A stretch of 64,000 nucleotides of DNA. Origin: Pseudomonadota bacterium (lineage in GTDB: Bacteria; Pseudomonadota; Alphaproteobacteria; Rhodospirillales; Magnetospirillaceae). The stretch is from positions 1-64,000 of the forward strand of contig JAJYTF010000001.1 in the NCBI GenBank assembly GCA_021793155.1, read 5' to 3'. The notes beneath the pieces were generated by a model. It had not been told where the DNA came from. It made no database searches and worked only from the letters and a program-made list of their open reading frames with translations. Of this stretch, positions 53,771 to 63,892 are shown one piece after another; the first letter of the stretch is position 1; every line of letters begins with the position of its first letter. The translations under genes were made by a program, and so were the position numbers.

Positions 53771-54235
53771 TCAGCGGTCGCGGACCACTGTGCCGGTCGA
53801 GCCGAATCCTCCCTCGCCCCGCCGGCTTTCCGGAAGATCGCCCTGTTCCCGCCACACTGCCCGGGACACCGGGGCGATGACCAATTGGGCGATGCGCATG
53901 CCGCGCGTCACGGCGAACGGCCCGGGGCCGTGGTTGATCAGGATTACCTTGATCTCGCCACGGTAGTCGGCGTCGATGGTGCCGGGGCTGTTGAGCACGG
54001 TGACCCCATGCTTGGCGGCCAGCCCCGAACGCGGACGCACTTGCGCCTCGTAGCCGACCGGCAAGGCGATGCGGATGCCGGTGGGCACCAGGGCGAAGGC
54101 GCCTGGCGCCAGCAGCGTCTCGGCGTCGACCGCGGCCAGCAGGTCCAGGCCGGCGGCATGCTCGGTCTCATAGGCCGGCAGCGGCAGGTCGGCGGCCGCG
54201 GGCAGGCGATGAATCGGAACGATGACCCCGGTCAT
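53771..54235 (-). CDS. dut: dUTP diphosphatase
   Basis: A 154-residue trimeric dUTPase that removes dUTP and supplies dUMP. All motifs are present: [42 protein letters not shown] and the C-terminal [10 protein letters not shown]. The ATG overlaps the coaBC stop as ATGA. Confidence 0.96.
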   Translation of the reverse strand: MTGVIVPIHRLPAAADLPLPAYETEHAAGLDLLAAVDAETLLAPGAFALVPTGIRIALPVGYEAQVRPRSGLAAKHGVTVLNSPGTIDADYRGEIKVILINHGPGPFAVTRGMRIAQLVIAPVSRAVWREQGDLPESRRGEGGFGSTGTVVRDR

Positions 54236-55461
54236 TCCGCCCCCGCGCTCAGCCGCTCCGCGAGGAAGGCGGCCAGACGCTCGGCCACTTCCACCTTCGA
54301 CATGGGCGGCCAGGATTGCACCTGGTCGGGCGCCACCAGATGGACGGTGTTGGCGTCGCCGCCAAAGGTACCGGTGGCCGGCGAGACGTCGTTGGCAAGG
54401 ATCAGGTCACAGCGTTTGCGGCCCAGCTTGGCGCGGGCATGTTCGATCAGCCGCTCCGTCTCGGCGGCGAAGCCGATCACCAGGCGCGGCCGGCGCTCGC
54501 CGGCAGCGGCCAGTGTGGCCAGGATATCGGGATTGGCTTCGAGAACCAGGTTCGGCGGCGGTGCGCCCTCGACCTTCTTGTGTTTCTCGGCGGCTGGCGC
54601 CGCCACCCGCCAGTCGGCCACCGCGGCGGCGCAGACGGCCAGGTCCACCGGCAACGCACACAGGCAAGCCTGCAGCATCTCCGCCGCGGTCTCCACCCTG
54701 ATCACCTTCACCCCGGCCGGATCGGGCAAGGCAACCGGGCCGCTCACCAGCGTGACCTCGGCCCCCAGGCGCCGCAGCGCCCCGGCAATGGCATGACCCT
54801 GCTTTCCCGAGGACCGGTTGCCGATGAACCGCACAGGGTCGATGGGTTCATGGGTCGGGCCCGAAGTGACCAGTGCCTTGCGGCCGGCCAACGGGCCCGA
54901 AGCGCCGAAAAATCGCTCCACCGCGGCGACGATCTCGGGCACTTCGGCCATCCGGCCGTCTCCCACTTCGCCGCAGGCCAGGTCACCGGCCCCCGGCCCG
55001 ACCCGCAATAGCCCGCGGGCCTCGAGGGTGGCCAGATTGGCCTGGGTGGCGGAGTGCTTCCACATGTAAAGGTTCATCGACGGTGCCAGAAGGATCGGCT
55101 TGTCCGAGGCCAGCAGCACCGTCGAAGCCAGATCGTCGGCCAAGCCCACGGCCATCTTGGCCATCAGGTCCGCCGTGGCCGGCGCCACCACCACCAGATC
55201 GGCCTCCCGGCTCAAGCGGATATGGCTCATGCCGTTGTCGTCGGTCAGCGAGAACAGATCGTCGTAAACCCTGTCCTCGCAGAGTGCCGCAACGGACAGC
55301 GGCGTGACGAACTGAGCCCCACCACGGGTCAGCACGCAACGGACGGCAGCGCCTTTTTCCCGCAGCCGACGGATCAGGTCGAGGGACTTGTAGGCGGCAA
55401 TGCCTCCCGCTATCACCAGCAGGATGCGTCGTTCGGTAAGAGACACTGGAAAATCCATCAA
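54232..55461 (-). CDS. coaBC: phosphopantothenoylcysteine decarboxylase / synthetase
   Basis: A 409-residue bifunctional Dfp protein of coenzyme A synthesis. The N-terminal flavin decarboxylase has [15 protein letters not shown], the histidine in [21 protein letters not shown] and the cysteine in [11 protein letters not shown]. The C-terminal synthetase starts [19 protein letters not shown] and has RSSGKQGHA and [14 protein letters not shown]. The start is the ATG at 55461. The 167-bp gap to ubiB has no visible gene. Confidence 0.95.
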   Translation of the reverse strand: MMDFPVSLTERRILLVIAGGIAAYKSLDLIRRLREKGAAVRCVLTRGGAQFVTPLSVAALCEDRVYDDLFSLTDDNGMSHIRLSREADLVVVAPATADLMAKMAVGLADDLASTVLLASDKPILLAPSMNLYMWKHSATQANLATLEARGLLRVGPGAGDLACGEVGDGRMAEVPEIVAAVERFFGASGPLAGRKALVTSGPTHEPIDPVRFIGNRSSGKQGHAIAGALRRLGAEVTLVSGPVALPDPAGVKVIRVETAAEMLQACLCALPVDLAVCAAAVADWRVAAPAAEKHKKVEGAPPPNLVLEANPDILATLAAAGERRPRLVIGFAAETERLIEHARAKLGRKRCDLILANDVSPATGTFGGDANTVHLVAPDQVQSWPPMSKVEVAERLAAFLAERLSAGAE

Positions 55462-55628
55462 AACTACGATAGCGAAGTGTGGTTAATGTAGACAGCAATC
55501 CCTTCCGCCGCAAGGAAGATTAAAGTGGCTCCGGCCTTCGTTCGAAGGGGGGAGCCATGACAAGCTGGCGCGGCGCCTGACCGTCGCGGTCATGATGCCG
55601 GCGAAACCGATCAAACCGATACGGGAAA

Positions 55629-57170
55629 TCAGCGCCGAAGCAGAAGCGCGCCCAGCACTCCCGCCAGCAGCCAAGGCATCCACTGCGGAAAAAAGCCATT
55701 GCGGCGGGACTGGCCGACTGCCTTGAGGGAATCGGGATGCAGCCGGATGCCGCCGTTGCGCAACGCTTCGACGGTTTTCTCGGCATGGGCGACCAGGCGC
55801 GGCAGGCTTTCCAGCGACGCCACCAGGGCTCCCATGGATTCCTTGACCCGCGCCTGCGGCCCCAGGTTCTGTACCATCCACCGCTCGATGAGCGGGCGGG
55901 CAAGCTGCCACATGTTGACATTGGGATCGAGCTTGCGGCCGACGCCTTCGGCCACCAGCATGCTCTTCTGCAGCAGCAGCAGTTGGGGCTGGGTCTCCAT
56001 GGCAAATGTCTCGGTGACCTGGAACAGCTGCCCGAGCAGGCGTGCCACCGAGATCTCATGCAACGGCTTGCCGAGGATCGGTTCGGCGATGGAGCGCGAA
56101 GCCTGGGTGAACGCGTCCACCGACTTATCGGGCGGCACGAAGCCGGCCTCGAAATGCACTTCGGCCACCCGGCGATAGTCGCCATTGAGGAAGCCCAGCA
56201 GCATCTCGCCCAGATAGCGGCGGGTCTGCCGGTCGACTCGCCCGGTGATGCCAAAGTCGACGGCGATCAGCTGTCCGTGGGAGCCGACGAACAGATTGCC
56301 GGGATGCATGTCGGCATGAAAAAAGCCGTCGCGGAACACCATGTTGAAGAAGGCGTTGGCCGCGCTCTCGACAACGGTGTCAAGATCGTGGCCGGCCGCC
56401 TTGATCGCCTCGGCCTCATCGATGGGAATGCCCTGGATCCGCTCCAGCGTCAGCACCCGGCGCGCCGTGCGCTGCCAGTCGATGCGCGGAATGACGAAGG
56501 TTTCGTCGTCGGCGAAATTGTCTGCCATTTCGGCGGCGGCGGCCGCTTCGAAACGGAGATCCATCTCCATGGTGACTGATTCTTCGAAGGCTCGCACCGA
56601 ATCGACGAAGCGCAGGCGGCGCAGCGAGGGCAGCATCCGCTCGGCCCAGCGGGCCAGCCAGTAGAACAGGGCGATGTCACGGGAAAACCGTGCTTCGACA
56701 CCGGGCCGCAGGACCTTGACCGCCACGTCCTCGCCTTCGGTGGTGACGGCAAAGTGAACCTGGGCGATCGAAGCGGCGGCGATCGGGACGTCGTCGAATG
56801 CCTGGAACAATTCCTCGACCGGCCGACCCAGTTCCTCGGTGATGATGCGCCGGGCTTCTTCGGCGGGGAACGGCGGCAGGCGGTCCTGCAGGTCAGAAAG
56901 ATCGGCGGCCACCTCTTCGCCCACCAGATCGGGACGGGTCGACAGCGCCTGGCCGAACTTGATGAAAGTCGGCCCCAACTCCTCGAGCGCGGCGGCCAGG
57001 CGTTGGCCCGGCCGATAGGTGGAGAAGGCGCGGTCGGCGAACAGGCGCAGGACTGCGACCAGGATGCGCCCGGCCTCGTGGGCCTCGAGCGGGAACAGGG
57101 CGTCGTGACGGGTCAGCGAGCGGCCGATGACCGCCAGGCGCCACAGATTGCGCAGTGCGCCAATCATCAA
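55629..57170 (-). CDS. ubiB: ubiquinone biosynthesis protein UbiB (ABC1/ADCK family)
   Basis: A 513-residue atypical kinase-like protein needed for ubiquinone synthesis. It has the KxGQ block [38 protein letters not shown] in [14 protein letters not shown] and a hydrophobic C-terminal helix [15 protein letters not shown] that anchors it to the membrane. The ATG overlaps the ubiE stop (ATGA). Confidence 0.94.
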   Translation of the reverse strand: MMIGALRNLWRLAVIGRSLTRHDALFPLEAHEAGRILVAVLRLFADRAFSTYRPGQRLAAALEELGPTFIKFGQALSTRPDLVGEEVAADLSDLQDRLPPFPAEEARRIITEELGRPVEELFQAFDDVPIAAASIAQVHFAVTTEGEDVAVKVLRPGVEARFSRDIALFYWLARWAERMLPSLRRLRFVDSVRAFEESVTMEMDLRFEAAAAAEMADNFADDETFVIPRIDWQRTARRVLTLERIQGIPIDEAEAIKAAGHDLDTVVESAANAFFNMVFRDGFFHADMHPGNLFVGSHGQLIAVDFGITGRVDRQTRRYLGEMLLGFLNGDYRRVAEVHFEAGFVPPDKSVDAFTQASRSIAEPILGKPLHEISVARLLGQLFQVTETFAMETQPQLLLLQKSMLVAEGVGRKLDPNVNMWQLARPLIERWMVQNLGPQARVKESMGALVASLESLPRLVAHAEKTVEALRNGGIRLHPDSLKAVGQSRRNGFFPQWMPWLLAGVLGALLLRR

Positions 57171-57931
57171 AGACGCCAGCCCGAGTGAAGAGCCGCGATG
57201 CCGCCCGACAGGTTACGGTATTTCACCGCCCCCAGCCCGGCTGCCTCCATCCGAGCCGCCAACTGGGCTTGCGGCGGGAAGCGGCGGATGCTTTCCACCA
57301 GATATTGGTAGGCGTCGCGGTTGCTCGCCACCACCTCGCCCAGCCAGGGCAGGACCCGGAACGAATACTGATCGTAGATCTGGCGGAGCACCGGCAGCAC
57401 GACATGGCTGAATTCGAGGCAGAGGAACCGCCCGCCCGGCCTCAGTACGCGGCGGGCTTCGCCCAGCGCCTGATCGATATGGGTGACGTTGCGCAGACAG
57501 AAGGCGATCGTATAGGCGTCCACCGAACGGTCGGGAATGGGCAGCGCTTCGGCATCGCCGCAGACCCATTCGATGTCCTCGGTGAGGTTGCGGTCGATGG
57601 CCCGATCGCGGCCGACTGCCAGCATCTCGCGGTTGATGTCGCAGACCACCACCGGCCCGCCCCCGCGGGCGCGGAAGCGGAAAGCGATATCGCCGGTGCC
57701 GCCGCCGACGTCCAGCAGGGCCATACCCGGACGCGGGCGCAGCCAGTCGAGCATGGCGGCCTTCCACAGGCGATGGATGCCCATGCTCATCAGGTCGTTC
57801 ATCAGGTCGTAGCGCGGCGCCACGTCATCGAATACCGCGCGCACCAGCGACGATTTCTCGTCCTCGCCAACCGTGCGGAAGCCGAAATGGGTGGTGCCCT
57901 GGGCGAATTCGGAATCGGGAGTCGTATTCAT
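57167..57931 (-). CDS. ubiE: demethylmenaquinone/2-octaprenyl-methoxy-benzoquinol methyltransferase
   Basis: A 254-residue class I SAM methyltransferase for the C2 step of ubiquinone synthesis. It carries [17 protein letters not shown], the SAM motif [35 protein letters not shown] and [14 protein letters not shown], the UbiE signatures. The ATG at 57931 begins [12 protein letters not shown]. It diverges from mutM across 160 bp containing a GTCCGGAAAT palindrome. Confidence 0.95.
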   Translation of the reverse strand: MNTTPDSEFAQGTTHFGFRTVGEDEKSSLVRAVFDDVAPRYDLMNDLMSMGIHRLWKAAMLDWLRPRPGMALLDVGGGTGDIAFRFRARGGGPVVVCDINREMLAVGRDRAIDRNLTEDIEWVCGDAEALPIPDRSVDAYTIAFCLRNVTHIDQALGEARRVLRPGGRFLCLEFSHVVLPVLRQIYDQYSFRVLPWLGEVVASNRDAYQYLVESIRRFPPQAQLAARMEAAGLGAVKYRNLSGGIAALHSGWRL

Positions 57932-57963
57932 GGCGCGGCAGGATAGCTGAAGCGTTGGCGTTT

Positions 57964-57992
57964 GTCCGGAAATAACTGCGCCATTTCCGGAC
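57964..57992. repeat. palindromic repeat, copy 1 (upstream of mutM)
   Basis: GTCCGGAAAT, a 9-base spacer, ATTTCCGGAC: perfect 10-bp arms. A related copy lies just after mutM at 58928-58956. Confidence 0.7.
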
Positions 57993-58091
57993 TGCCGCCA
58001 AGCCGTCCCCCCGCCCTCTCGGTGGGCGCGGCGACCTTGGTGGTTGCCGCCGAGCTTGTCAGGCCGACGGAGCTGGGTCATGCTTTCGGCC

Positions 58092-58922
58092 ATGCCTGAA
58101 CTTCCCGAAGTCGAAACTGTGCGCCGCGGCCTGACCATGGCCATGGAGGGACGGCGCTTTGCCGCCGTGACGGTGCGCCGCCCGGACTTGCGCCGGCCCT
58201 TCCCCCCCGATTTCGCTCTGCGTCTGACCGGCCGGCGGGTGGTCGAAGTGGCGCGGCGGGCCAAGTATCTGACGCTTTTCCTCGACGACGGATGGGTTTT
58301 GCTGGGCCATCTGGGCATGTCGGGACGGATGCTGGTGGGGTGGCCCGACACGGCGCCGCCCGGCAAGCACGACCATGTGATCTTCGACACCGACGACGGC
58401 CGGCGGATCATTTTCCAGGACCCGCGCCGCTTCGGCCTGATGGACCTGGCGGAAGCGGCAAGCCTGGCCGAGCATCCCCTGCTGAAAGATCTCGGCCCAG
58501 AACCTCTCGACGAGGCATTCACCCCGGCCGTCCTGTCGGCGGCCCTGGCGGGGCGAAGCGGCCCCATCAAGACGGCGTTGCTCGACCAGAAGCTGGTGGC
58601 CGGACTGGGCAATATCTATGTCAGCGAAGCCCTGTTCCGCGCCGGCATATCGCCCGAGCGGGCGGCCGCGTCGGTTGCCGGCAGGCGGGCTCGAAGGCTG
58701 GTCCCGGCCATCAAGGCGGTGCTGACCGAGGCCATCGCCGCAGGCGGCAGTTCCTTGCGCGACCACCGCCGGCCGGACGGCGAACTGGGCTATTTCCAGC
58801 ATGCCTTCGCCGTCTACGACCGCGAGGGCGACCCCTGCCCCGGATGCGACTGCGCCACCGGAGTCCGGCGCATCGTGCAATCCGGGCGGTCGACTTTCTT
58901 CTGCCACAAGCGCCAAAGCTAG
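58092..58922 (+). CDS. mutM: formamidopyrimidine-DNA glycosylase, zinc site altered
   Basis: A 276-residue Fpg/MutM that excises oxidised purines. The N-terminus [13 protein letters not shown] carries the catalytic Pro and Glu; [26 protein letters not shown] and the arginine finger region GRSTFFC are present. The zinc finger should be C-x2-C-x16-C-x2-C; here CPGC is followed by FFCHKRQS, so the fourth cysteine is replaced by Arg (codon CGC, one base from TGC). An extra Cys occurs in CPGCDC. The ATG at 58092 is required because Pro2 must follow it. Confidence 0.94.
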   Translation: MPELPEVETVRRGLTMAMEGRRFAAVTVRRPDLRRPFPPDFALRLTGRRVVEVARRAKYLTLFLDDGWVLLGHLGMSGRMLVGWPDTAPPGKHDHVIFDTDDGRRIIFQDPRRFGLMDLAEAASLAEHPLLKDLGPEPLDEAFTPAVLSAALAGRSGPIKTALLDQKLVAGLGNIYVSEALFRAGISPERAAASVAGRRARRLVPAIKAVLTEAIAAGGSSLRDHRRPDGELGYFQHAFAVYDREGDPCPGCDCATGVRRIVQSGRSTFFCHKRQS

Positions 58923-58927
58923 CGCTT

Positions 58928-58956
58928 GTCCGGAAATGACGCGGTTAATTCCGGAC
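58928..58956. repeat. palindromic repeat, copy 2 (downstream of mutM)
   Basis: GTCCGGAA and TTCCGGAC arms with a 13-base spacer. The first 14 bases, TTGTCCGGAAATGA, match copy 1 at all but one position. Confidence 0.65.
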
Positions 58957-58986
58957 GGGGCCTAGCGCGTTGGCTACTGTAATGAT

Positions 58987-59355
58987 ATGACATGCGCCAT
59001 GTCGCATCAGCGGATCATCCCGGCCGTCCTGGCCGCCCTGCTGTTTGCCGCAGCTTCTGCCGCGGCCGGCGGGACTTTCCTTACGGAATTTGACGATCTG
59101 CCGCTGGCCCCCGGGCTGACCGAATCGCCGGGCGGCATGCTGTTCGATTCACCCACCGGGCGCATCGTCGAGGCGACCGCGGAGGGGAATGTGAGCGCCG
59201 AAGAGGTGCGCGCATTCTATGCCCGGACCCTGCCGGAACTGGGCTGGCAGGCGACAGGCGGCACCGCGTTCCGCCGCGACAAGGAACTGTTGCGCATCGA
59301 TATCGAAGACCGAAGGCGCCCGCTGTCGGTGCGGTTCTCCGTGGTGCCGCAGTAG
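58987..59355 (+). CDS. small exported protein of unknown function
   Basis: A 122-residue protein with a signal peptide ([20 protein letters not shown]) and a compact mature domain: [40 protein letters not shown] and [15 protein letters not shown] protein of this kind is commonly found between mutM and the enoyl-CoA hydratase gene in alphaproteobacteria. Function unknown. An ATG at 58999 is an alternative start. Confidence 0.72.
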   Translation: MTCAMSHQRIIPAVLAALLFAAASAAAGGTFLTEFDDLPLAPGLTESPGGMLFDSPTGRIVEATAEGNVSAEEVRAFYARTLPELGWQATGGTAFRRDKELLRIDIEDRRRPLSVRFSVVPQ

Positions 59356-59411
59356 CCGGCCTCGCTGACCGTTCCCCGGAAGGCGCCCCGACCATCAGAG
59401 AGGGATCATTC

Positions 59412-60188
59412 ATGGCCTACGAGAACATCATCGCCGAGAGCAAGGGCCGCGTCGGCCTTATCACCCTCAACCGCCCCAAGGCGTTGAACGCCCTGTCCAG
59501 CGGGCTGATCGCCGAATTGGGAGCGGCCCTCGACGCCTTCGAAGCCGATGATGAAATCGGGGCCATCGTGCTGACGGGCAGCGAAAAGGCCTTTGCCGCC
59601 GGCGCCGACATCAAGGAGATGGCGGGCAAAACCTTCACCCAATGCTACCTCGAGGATTTCATCACCCGGGGATGGGAAGCCGTCTCCAAAGTCAGAAAGC
59701 CGGTGGTCGCCGCGGTGGCGGGCTTCGCTTTGGGCGGCGGCTGCGAAGTGGCGATGATGTGCGACTTCATCCTGGCCGCCGATACCGCCAAGTTCGGCCA
59801 GCCGGAAATCACCCTGGGCGTCATTCCCGGCGCCGGCGGCACTCAGCGGCTGACCCGGTTCGTCGGCAAGTCCAAGGCTATGGAGATGGTGCTCACCGGG
59901 CGCATGATGGATGCCGCCGAGGCCGAGCGGGCCGGACTGGTGAGCCGTGTCGTGCCGGCCGCGGACCTTTTGGACGAAGCCCTGAAGGTGGCTGAGCGCA
60001 TCGCCGGAATGAGCCGCCCCTCGGTAATGCTGGCCAAGGAATCGGTCAACCGTGCCTACGAGACCCCGCTGGCCGAGGGCGTGCGCTTCGAACGCCGCAT
60101 GTTCCACGCCTTGTTCGCCACCGAGGATCAGAAGGAAGGCATGGCCGCCTTCGTCGAGAAGCGCCAACCGAAGTTCAAGAACCGGTAG
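59412..60188 (+). CDS. enoyl-CoA hydratase
   Basis: A 258-residue crotonase-family enzyme that hydrates 2-enoyl-CoA in fatty-acid oxidation. It has [13 protein letters not shown], the oxyanion-hole [29 protein letters not shown] (first catalytic Glu) and [20 protein letters not shown] (second). GAGAGGGA precedes the ATG. Length and motifs are normal for a mitochondrial-type ECHS1 homologue. Confidence 0.94.
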   Translation: MAYENIIAESKGRVGLITLNRPKALNALSSGLIAELGAALDAFEADDEIGAIVLTGSEKAFAAGADIKEMAGKTFTQCYLEDFITRGWEAVSKVRKPVVAAVAGFALGGGCEVAMMCDFILAADTAKFGQPEITLGVIPGAGGTQRLTRFVGKSKAMEMVLTGRMMDAAEAERAGLVSRVVPAADLLDEALKVAERIAGMSRPSVMLAKESVNRAYETPLAEGVRFERRMFHALFATEDQKEGMAAFVEKRQPKFKNR

Positions 60189-60211
60189 GGAAGCCCCGGC
60201 GGGCAATCGTT

Positions 60212-60240
60212 CCGCTTTGCCGGCGAAGCCGGCAAAGCGG
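60212..60240. terminator. perfect 13-bp hairpin after the hydratase gene
   Basis: CCGCTTTGCCGGC, loop GAA, GCCGGCAAAGCGG, 24 bases after the stop. It is very stable but has no T-run, so it may be a terminator or a repetitive element. Confidence 0.55.
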
Positions 60241-60318
60241 CGTTTGCGCCTGCCGCAGCCGGAGGCGCGGGCATCGCATCAGAGCGTTCGGAGCGAAGCG
60301 GAAGACGCTTTAAGGCCC

Positions 60319-60347
60319 TTGACGCGACGGATGCGCGGACATATAAA
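60319..60347 (+). promoter_or_regulatory. sigma-70 promoter of rpsT
   Basis: TTGACG and TATAAA with an exact 17-base spacer, ending 48 bp before the rpsT ATG. A near-consensus match appropriate for a ribosomal gene. Confidence 0.8.
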
Positions 60348-60395
60348 CGCGCCTTCCTATTTTGATCCTTGTCGAAGAGAACGGGTTTTCACTCC

Positions 60396-60656
60396 ATGGC
60401 TCACCATAAGTCGGCTAAGAAGCGCATCCGTCAGACCGAGCGCCGTACCGAAGTCAACCGCGCCCGCACCAGCCGCCTGCGCAGCTTCGTCAAGAAGGTC
60501 GAGACGCTGATCGCCAAGGGCGAGAAGGCGGCGGCGACCGACGCTTTGCGGGCAGCCGAACCCGAGCTGATGCGTGGCGCCCAGAGCGGCGTGCTGCACA
60601 AGAACACCGCTTCGCGCAAGGTCTCGCGCCTGGCTGCGCGCATCAAGGCCCTGTAA
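60396..60656 (+). CDS. rpsT: 30S ribosomal protein S20
   Basis: An 86-residue basic protein of the S20 family: [20 protein letters not shown] at the N-terminus, then [16 protein letters not shown] and [19 protein letters not shown] at the end. It binds 16S rRNA early in 30S assembly. It has its own promoter and a strong terminator, so it is monocistronic. Confidence 0.97.
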   Translation: MAHHKSAKKRIRQTERRTEVNRARTSRLRSFVKKVETLIAKGEKAAATDALRAAEPELMRGAQSGVLHKNTASRKVSRLAARIKAL

Positions 60657-61221
60657 AGCCTTAGGGTTCCCAGGTCGCAAAGAACAAGTTGAGCGACCGC
60701 GTCCACCGAAGGGGTGGGCGCGGTCGTTTTGTTTTTGCAAGTCAATAGCGCATGCGGAAAAAATTTCTCTTGTTCGCTTTTCGGTCACGTTGCGTGATCC
60801 GCCAAGCGTCGTTAGAGTCACTTTTCGCTTTGCCTCACGGCAGGGCCTTCCTTAGACCAAAGTTTATTGGCCACGTTCTTCCAGAACGCGGAGTGTAAAT
60901 AATTATTCATGATTCCTTAGTGCCCCAATCGGCGCAGCTAAGGTGGCATTTACATGTCTTACGCATTCGTTTCTCTATACAAGAACAAAACCGCATAAAT
61001 GGTCTCTTGGGGGCGGCTTTTGGGTTGAATTGGGGCACAAGCCGTTCGGGTGCCGCCGTTCGGCCGCGTTAGAGGGGCGGAGACGGCGGATCCGGCGTCA
61101 GTCGGACGAGAACGCATGGGGCGGGATGGAATGCAGTGGGGCGGCGTGCCGAGATTGGGCGTCGGAAATATCCTGCTAAGCCGGGCCGTATCCACCATGC
61201 CGAGATCATAAGGTGGATTCC
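60657..61221 (+). other. 565-bp rpsT-dnaA intergenic region
   Basis: After the rpsT terminator the region is AT-rich around 60860-61000, then GC-rich. It contains no gene I can support. Three GANTC sites (60815, 60911, 61216) could be CcrM methylation sites. Only one weak DnaA-box-like 9-mer, GTATCCACC at 61188, is present, so I do not call an origin. A 6-bp inverted repeat CGTTCT/AGAACG lies near 60880. Confidence 0.5.
60694..60736 (+). terminator. intrinsic terminator of rpsT
   Basis: A 14-bp stem (CGACCGCGTCCACC with GGTGGGCGCGGTCG, one G-T pair), loop GAAGG, then TTTTGTTTTT. Confidence 0.93.
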
Positions 61222-62604
61222 GTGAACGACGATGCTGTCCGCGCACAATGGAATCGGGTTCGGGGCCGGTTGCGCGATGAATTTGGCGAAGCGGCTTTCA
61301 AGAGCTGGCTCAATCCGTTGACTTTGGCCGATGTCCGTAATGGCCAGGTGCGCATTTGCGTGCCTACCCGGTTCCTGCGCGACTGGGTGGTCACCCATTA
61401 CGGCGACCGCATCCGCACCCTCTGGTCCAAGGAGAACGCCGCCATCAACGGCGTCGACATCGTCGTTCTGCCGACCAGCGGCGCCAAACCGAACGCCGCG
61501 GCCAACGAGCCGACTGCGGGCAAGGCACCACCGCCCGCCACTCTTCTTCCACCCTGCGAACCGACCGCCGCCAGCGAGGAAATCGGTGCGCCGCTGGACC
61601 CCCGTTATCGTTTCGACAATTTCGTCGTCGGCAAACCGAACGAATTCGCCTACGCGGCGGCGCGGCGAGTGGCCGAATCCGATACGGTATCCTTCAATCC
61701 GCTGTTCCTCTACGGCGGCGTCGGCCTTGGCAAGACCCATCTGATGCATGCGGTCGCCTGGCACATCCGCGAGCGCAATCCGCGCCGCTCGGTGATCTAC
61801 CTGTCGGCCGAGAAATTCATGTACCGCTTCGTCCGCGCACTGCGGTTCCAGGACACCATGGCGTTCAAGGAGCAGTTCCGCTCGGTCGACGTTCTGATGA
61901 TCGACGATGTCCAGTTCATCGGTGGCAAGGATTCGACCCAGGAAGAGTTCTTTCACACCTTCAATTCGCTTGTCGATCAGGGGCGCCAGATCATCATCTC
62001 GGCGGACAAATCGCCGTCCGACCTGCAGGGAATGGAGGAGCGCTTGCGCTCCCGCCTGGGCTGCGGCCTGGTGGCCGACATTCATGCCACCAGCTACGAG
62101 TTGCGTCTCGGCATCATCGGCGCCAAGGCCGAACAAATGGGCGTCGAGGTTCCGCGCAAAGTGGCGGAATTCCTGGCTCACAAGATCACCTCGAACGTCC
62201 GTGAACTGGAAGGCGCGTTGAACCGGGTGGTGGCCCATGCCCAGTTGGTCGGCCGCGATATCACCCTGGAGTCAACCCAGGAGGTGCTGCACGACCTGCT
62301 GCGCGCCAATGACCGGCGCATCACCATCGAGGAAATCCAGAAAAAGGTCGCCGAACATTTTAACATCCGCCTGGCCGACATGCACTCGGCTCGCCGGGCG
62401 CGCCAAGTGGCCCGCCCCCGCCAGGTGGCGATGTATCTGGCCAAGCAGCTCACCTCGCGCTCGCTGCCGGAAATCGGCCGCAAGTTCGGCGGTCGCGACC
62501 ACACCACGGTGATGCACGCGGTGAAGAAGGTCGAGGAATTGCGCGACGCCGATTCCAGTTTCGACGAGGATATCGAGCTCCTGCGCCGGATGTTGGAGAC
62601 CTGA
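61222..62604 (+). CDS. dnaA: chromosomal replication initiator DnaA
   Basis: A 460-residue DnaA. Domain I (RDEFGEAAFKSWLNPLTLAD) is joined by a short alanine/proline linker to the AAA+ domain: YGGVGLGKTHLMHAVAW (Walker A), LMIDDVQFIGGKDSTQ (Walker B) and the domain IV signature FGGRDHTTVMHAVKKVE. It opens the origin and recruits the helicase. The GTG at 61222 (VNDDAVRAQW) has AAGG eight bases upstream; a GTG at 61213 is in frame but lacks such a site. Confidence 0.96.
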   Translation: MNDDAVRAQWNRVRGRLRDEFGEAAFKSWLNPLTLADVRNGQVRICVPTRFLRDWVVTHYGDRIRTLWSKENAAINGVDIVVLPTSGAKPNAAANEPTAGKAPPPATLLPPCEPTAASEEIGAPLDPRYRFDNFVVGKPNEFAYAAARRVAESDTVSFNPLFLYGGVGLGKTHLMHAVAWHIRERNPRRSVIYLSAEKFMYRFVRALRFQDTMAFKEQFRSVDVLMIDDVQFIGGKDSTQEEFFHTFNSLVDQGRQIIISADKSPSDLQGMEERLRSRLGCGLVADIHATSYELRLGIIGAKAEQMGVEVPRKVAEFLAHKITSNVRELEGALNRVVAHAQLVGRDITLESTQEVLHDLLRANDRRITIEEIQKKVAEHFNIRLADMHSARRARQVARPRQVAMYLAKQLTSRSLPEIGRKFGGRDHTTVMHAVKKVEELRDADSSFDEDIELLRRMLET

Positions 62605-62656
62605 GCGGCGACCAGGCGCGGCCCATTCGCACCCCTCCGCTGGGGGTGGAAAACGC

Positions 62657-62684
62657 TTCTGATACCAAAGGCTTGTGGTATACT
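62657..62684 (+). promoter_or_regulatory. possible promoter of dnaN
   Basis: TTCTGA and TATACT are 16 bases apart, about 90 bp before the dnaN ATG. TACCA/TGGTA forms a small inverted repeat across the -10. Confidence 0.4.
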
Positions 62685-62773
62685 GTCGGCCCTTTGTAGC
62701 CCTGCAGGCTGGGGGGGTGCGGCGACGCGCCTGTACAAACCGCGGATAGGCCGCAAGACATCAACGGAACGCC

Positions 62774-63892
62774 ATGAAACTGACGATCGAACGCGCCGCC
62801 CTGCTGAGGTCGCTGAACCACGTCCAGAGCGTAGTCGAACGGCGAAACACCATTCCCATCCTGTCCAATGTGAAAATCGAAGGCCGCGAAGGCCAGGTCA
62901 GCCTGAACGCCACCGACATGGACCTGGATATCGTCGAGGCCGTTCCGGCCGATGTGCTTCGGCCCGGCGCCACCACCGCGCCCGCCCATACGCTTTACGA
63001 GATCGTCCGCAAACTGCCGGAAGGTTCGCAGGTCGAACTCGAACATACCGGCGACGACAGCCAGTTGATTCTGCGCTCCGGCCGGTCCAAGTTCACCCTG
63101 GCCTCGTTGCCGGTGGACGATTATCCGGTGATGTCGGGCGGCGACCTGCCGTTCACCTTCACCCTGGCGGCCGACGAGATGAAGGGCCTTATCGACCGCA
63201 CGCGCTTCGCCATCTCCAGCGAAGAGACCCGCTATTACCTGAACGGCATTTATGTTCATGCGGCGACCAGCGGCGGCGTCCCGGTGCTGCGTGCGGTGGC
63301 CACCGACGGCCATCGGCTGGCCCGCGTCGAGGTTCCCTTGCCGGAAGGGGCCGCGGGCATGCCCGGCGTCATCGTGCCGCGCAAGACGGTGGCCGAACTG
63401 CGCAAGCTGCTGGACGAGACCACCATGGAGGTGACGGTTTCGCTGTCCGAGACCAAGATTCGCTTCGCCTTCGACGACGCGGTGATGACCTCGAAGCTGA
63501 TCGACGGCACCTTTCCCGACTACGAACGGGTCATTCCCGCCGATAACGACAAGGTCCTCGAGGTGGATTGCCGCACCTTTTCGCAGGCCGTCGATCGAGT
63601 CTCCGCCATTTCGACCGAGAAGTCGCGGGCCATCAAGCTGTCGGTGGACAAGGGCAGCCTGACGCTGTCGGCCTCGTCGCCGGAAAACGGCAGCGCCGTC
63701 GAAGAACTGGAGGCCGCCTACGATGCCGGCCCCATCGAGATCGGATTCAATTCGCGCTATCTGCTGGACATCATGGCGCAGATCGAGGGGGACGCGGCCC
63801 GTTTTGCCATGGCCGACGCCGCAAGTCCGACGGTGGTGCGCGAAGTCACTGATTCGAGTGCCGTCTACGTTCTGATGCCGATGCGGGTGTGA
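62774..63892 (+). CDS. dnaN: DNA polymerase III beta subunit (sliding clamp)
   Basis: A 372-residue three-domain clamp: MKLTIERAALLRSLNHVQSV, NTIPILSNVKI, RYYLNGIYVH and the C-terminal block AVYVLMPMRV. It tethers the polymerase to DNA. The ATG is 170 bp after dnaA, and its stop overlaps the recF start (GTGA). Confidence 0.97.
   Translation: MKLTIERAALLRSLNHVQSVVERRNTIPILSNVKIEGREGQVSLNATDMDLDIVEAVPADVLRPGATTAPAHTLYEIVRKLPEGSQVELEHTGDDSQLILRSGRSKFTLASLPVDDYPVMSGGDLPFTFTLAADEMKGLIDRTRFAISSEETRYYLNGIYVHAATSGGVPVLRAVATDGHRLARVEVPLPEGAAGMPGVIVPRKTVAELRKLLDETTMEVTVSLSETKIRFAFDDAVMTSKLIDGTFPDYERVIPADNDKVLEVDCRTFSQAVDRVSAISTEKSRAIKLSVDKGSLTLSASSPENGSAVEELEAAYDAGPIEIGFNSRYLLDIMAQIEGDAARFAMADAASPTVVREVTDSSAVYVLMPMRV

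Noticed and set aside
60878-60893. CGTTCTTCCAGAACG as a LexA site
   Set aside because: Alphaproteobacterial LexA boxes are GTTC-N7-GTTC direct repeats; this is an inverted repeat.
61188-61196. DnaA-box-like GTATCCACC before dnaA
   Set aside because: It differs from TTATCCACA at two positions and stands alone, so it does not support an origin.
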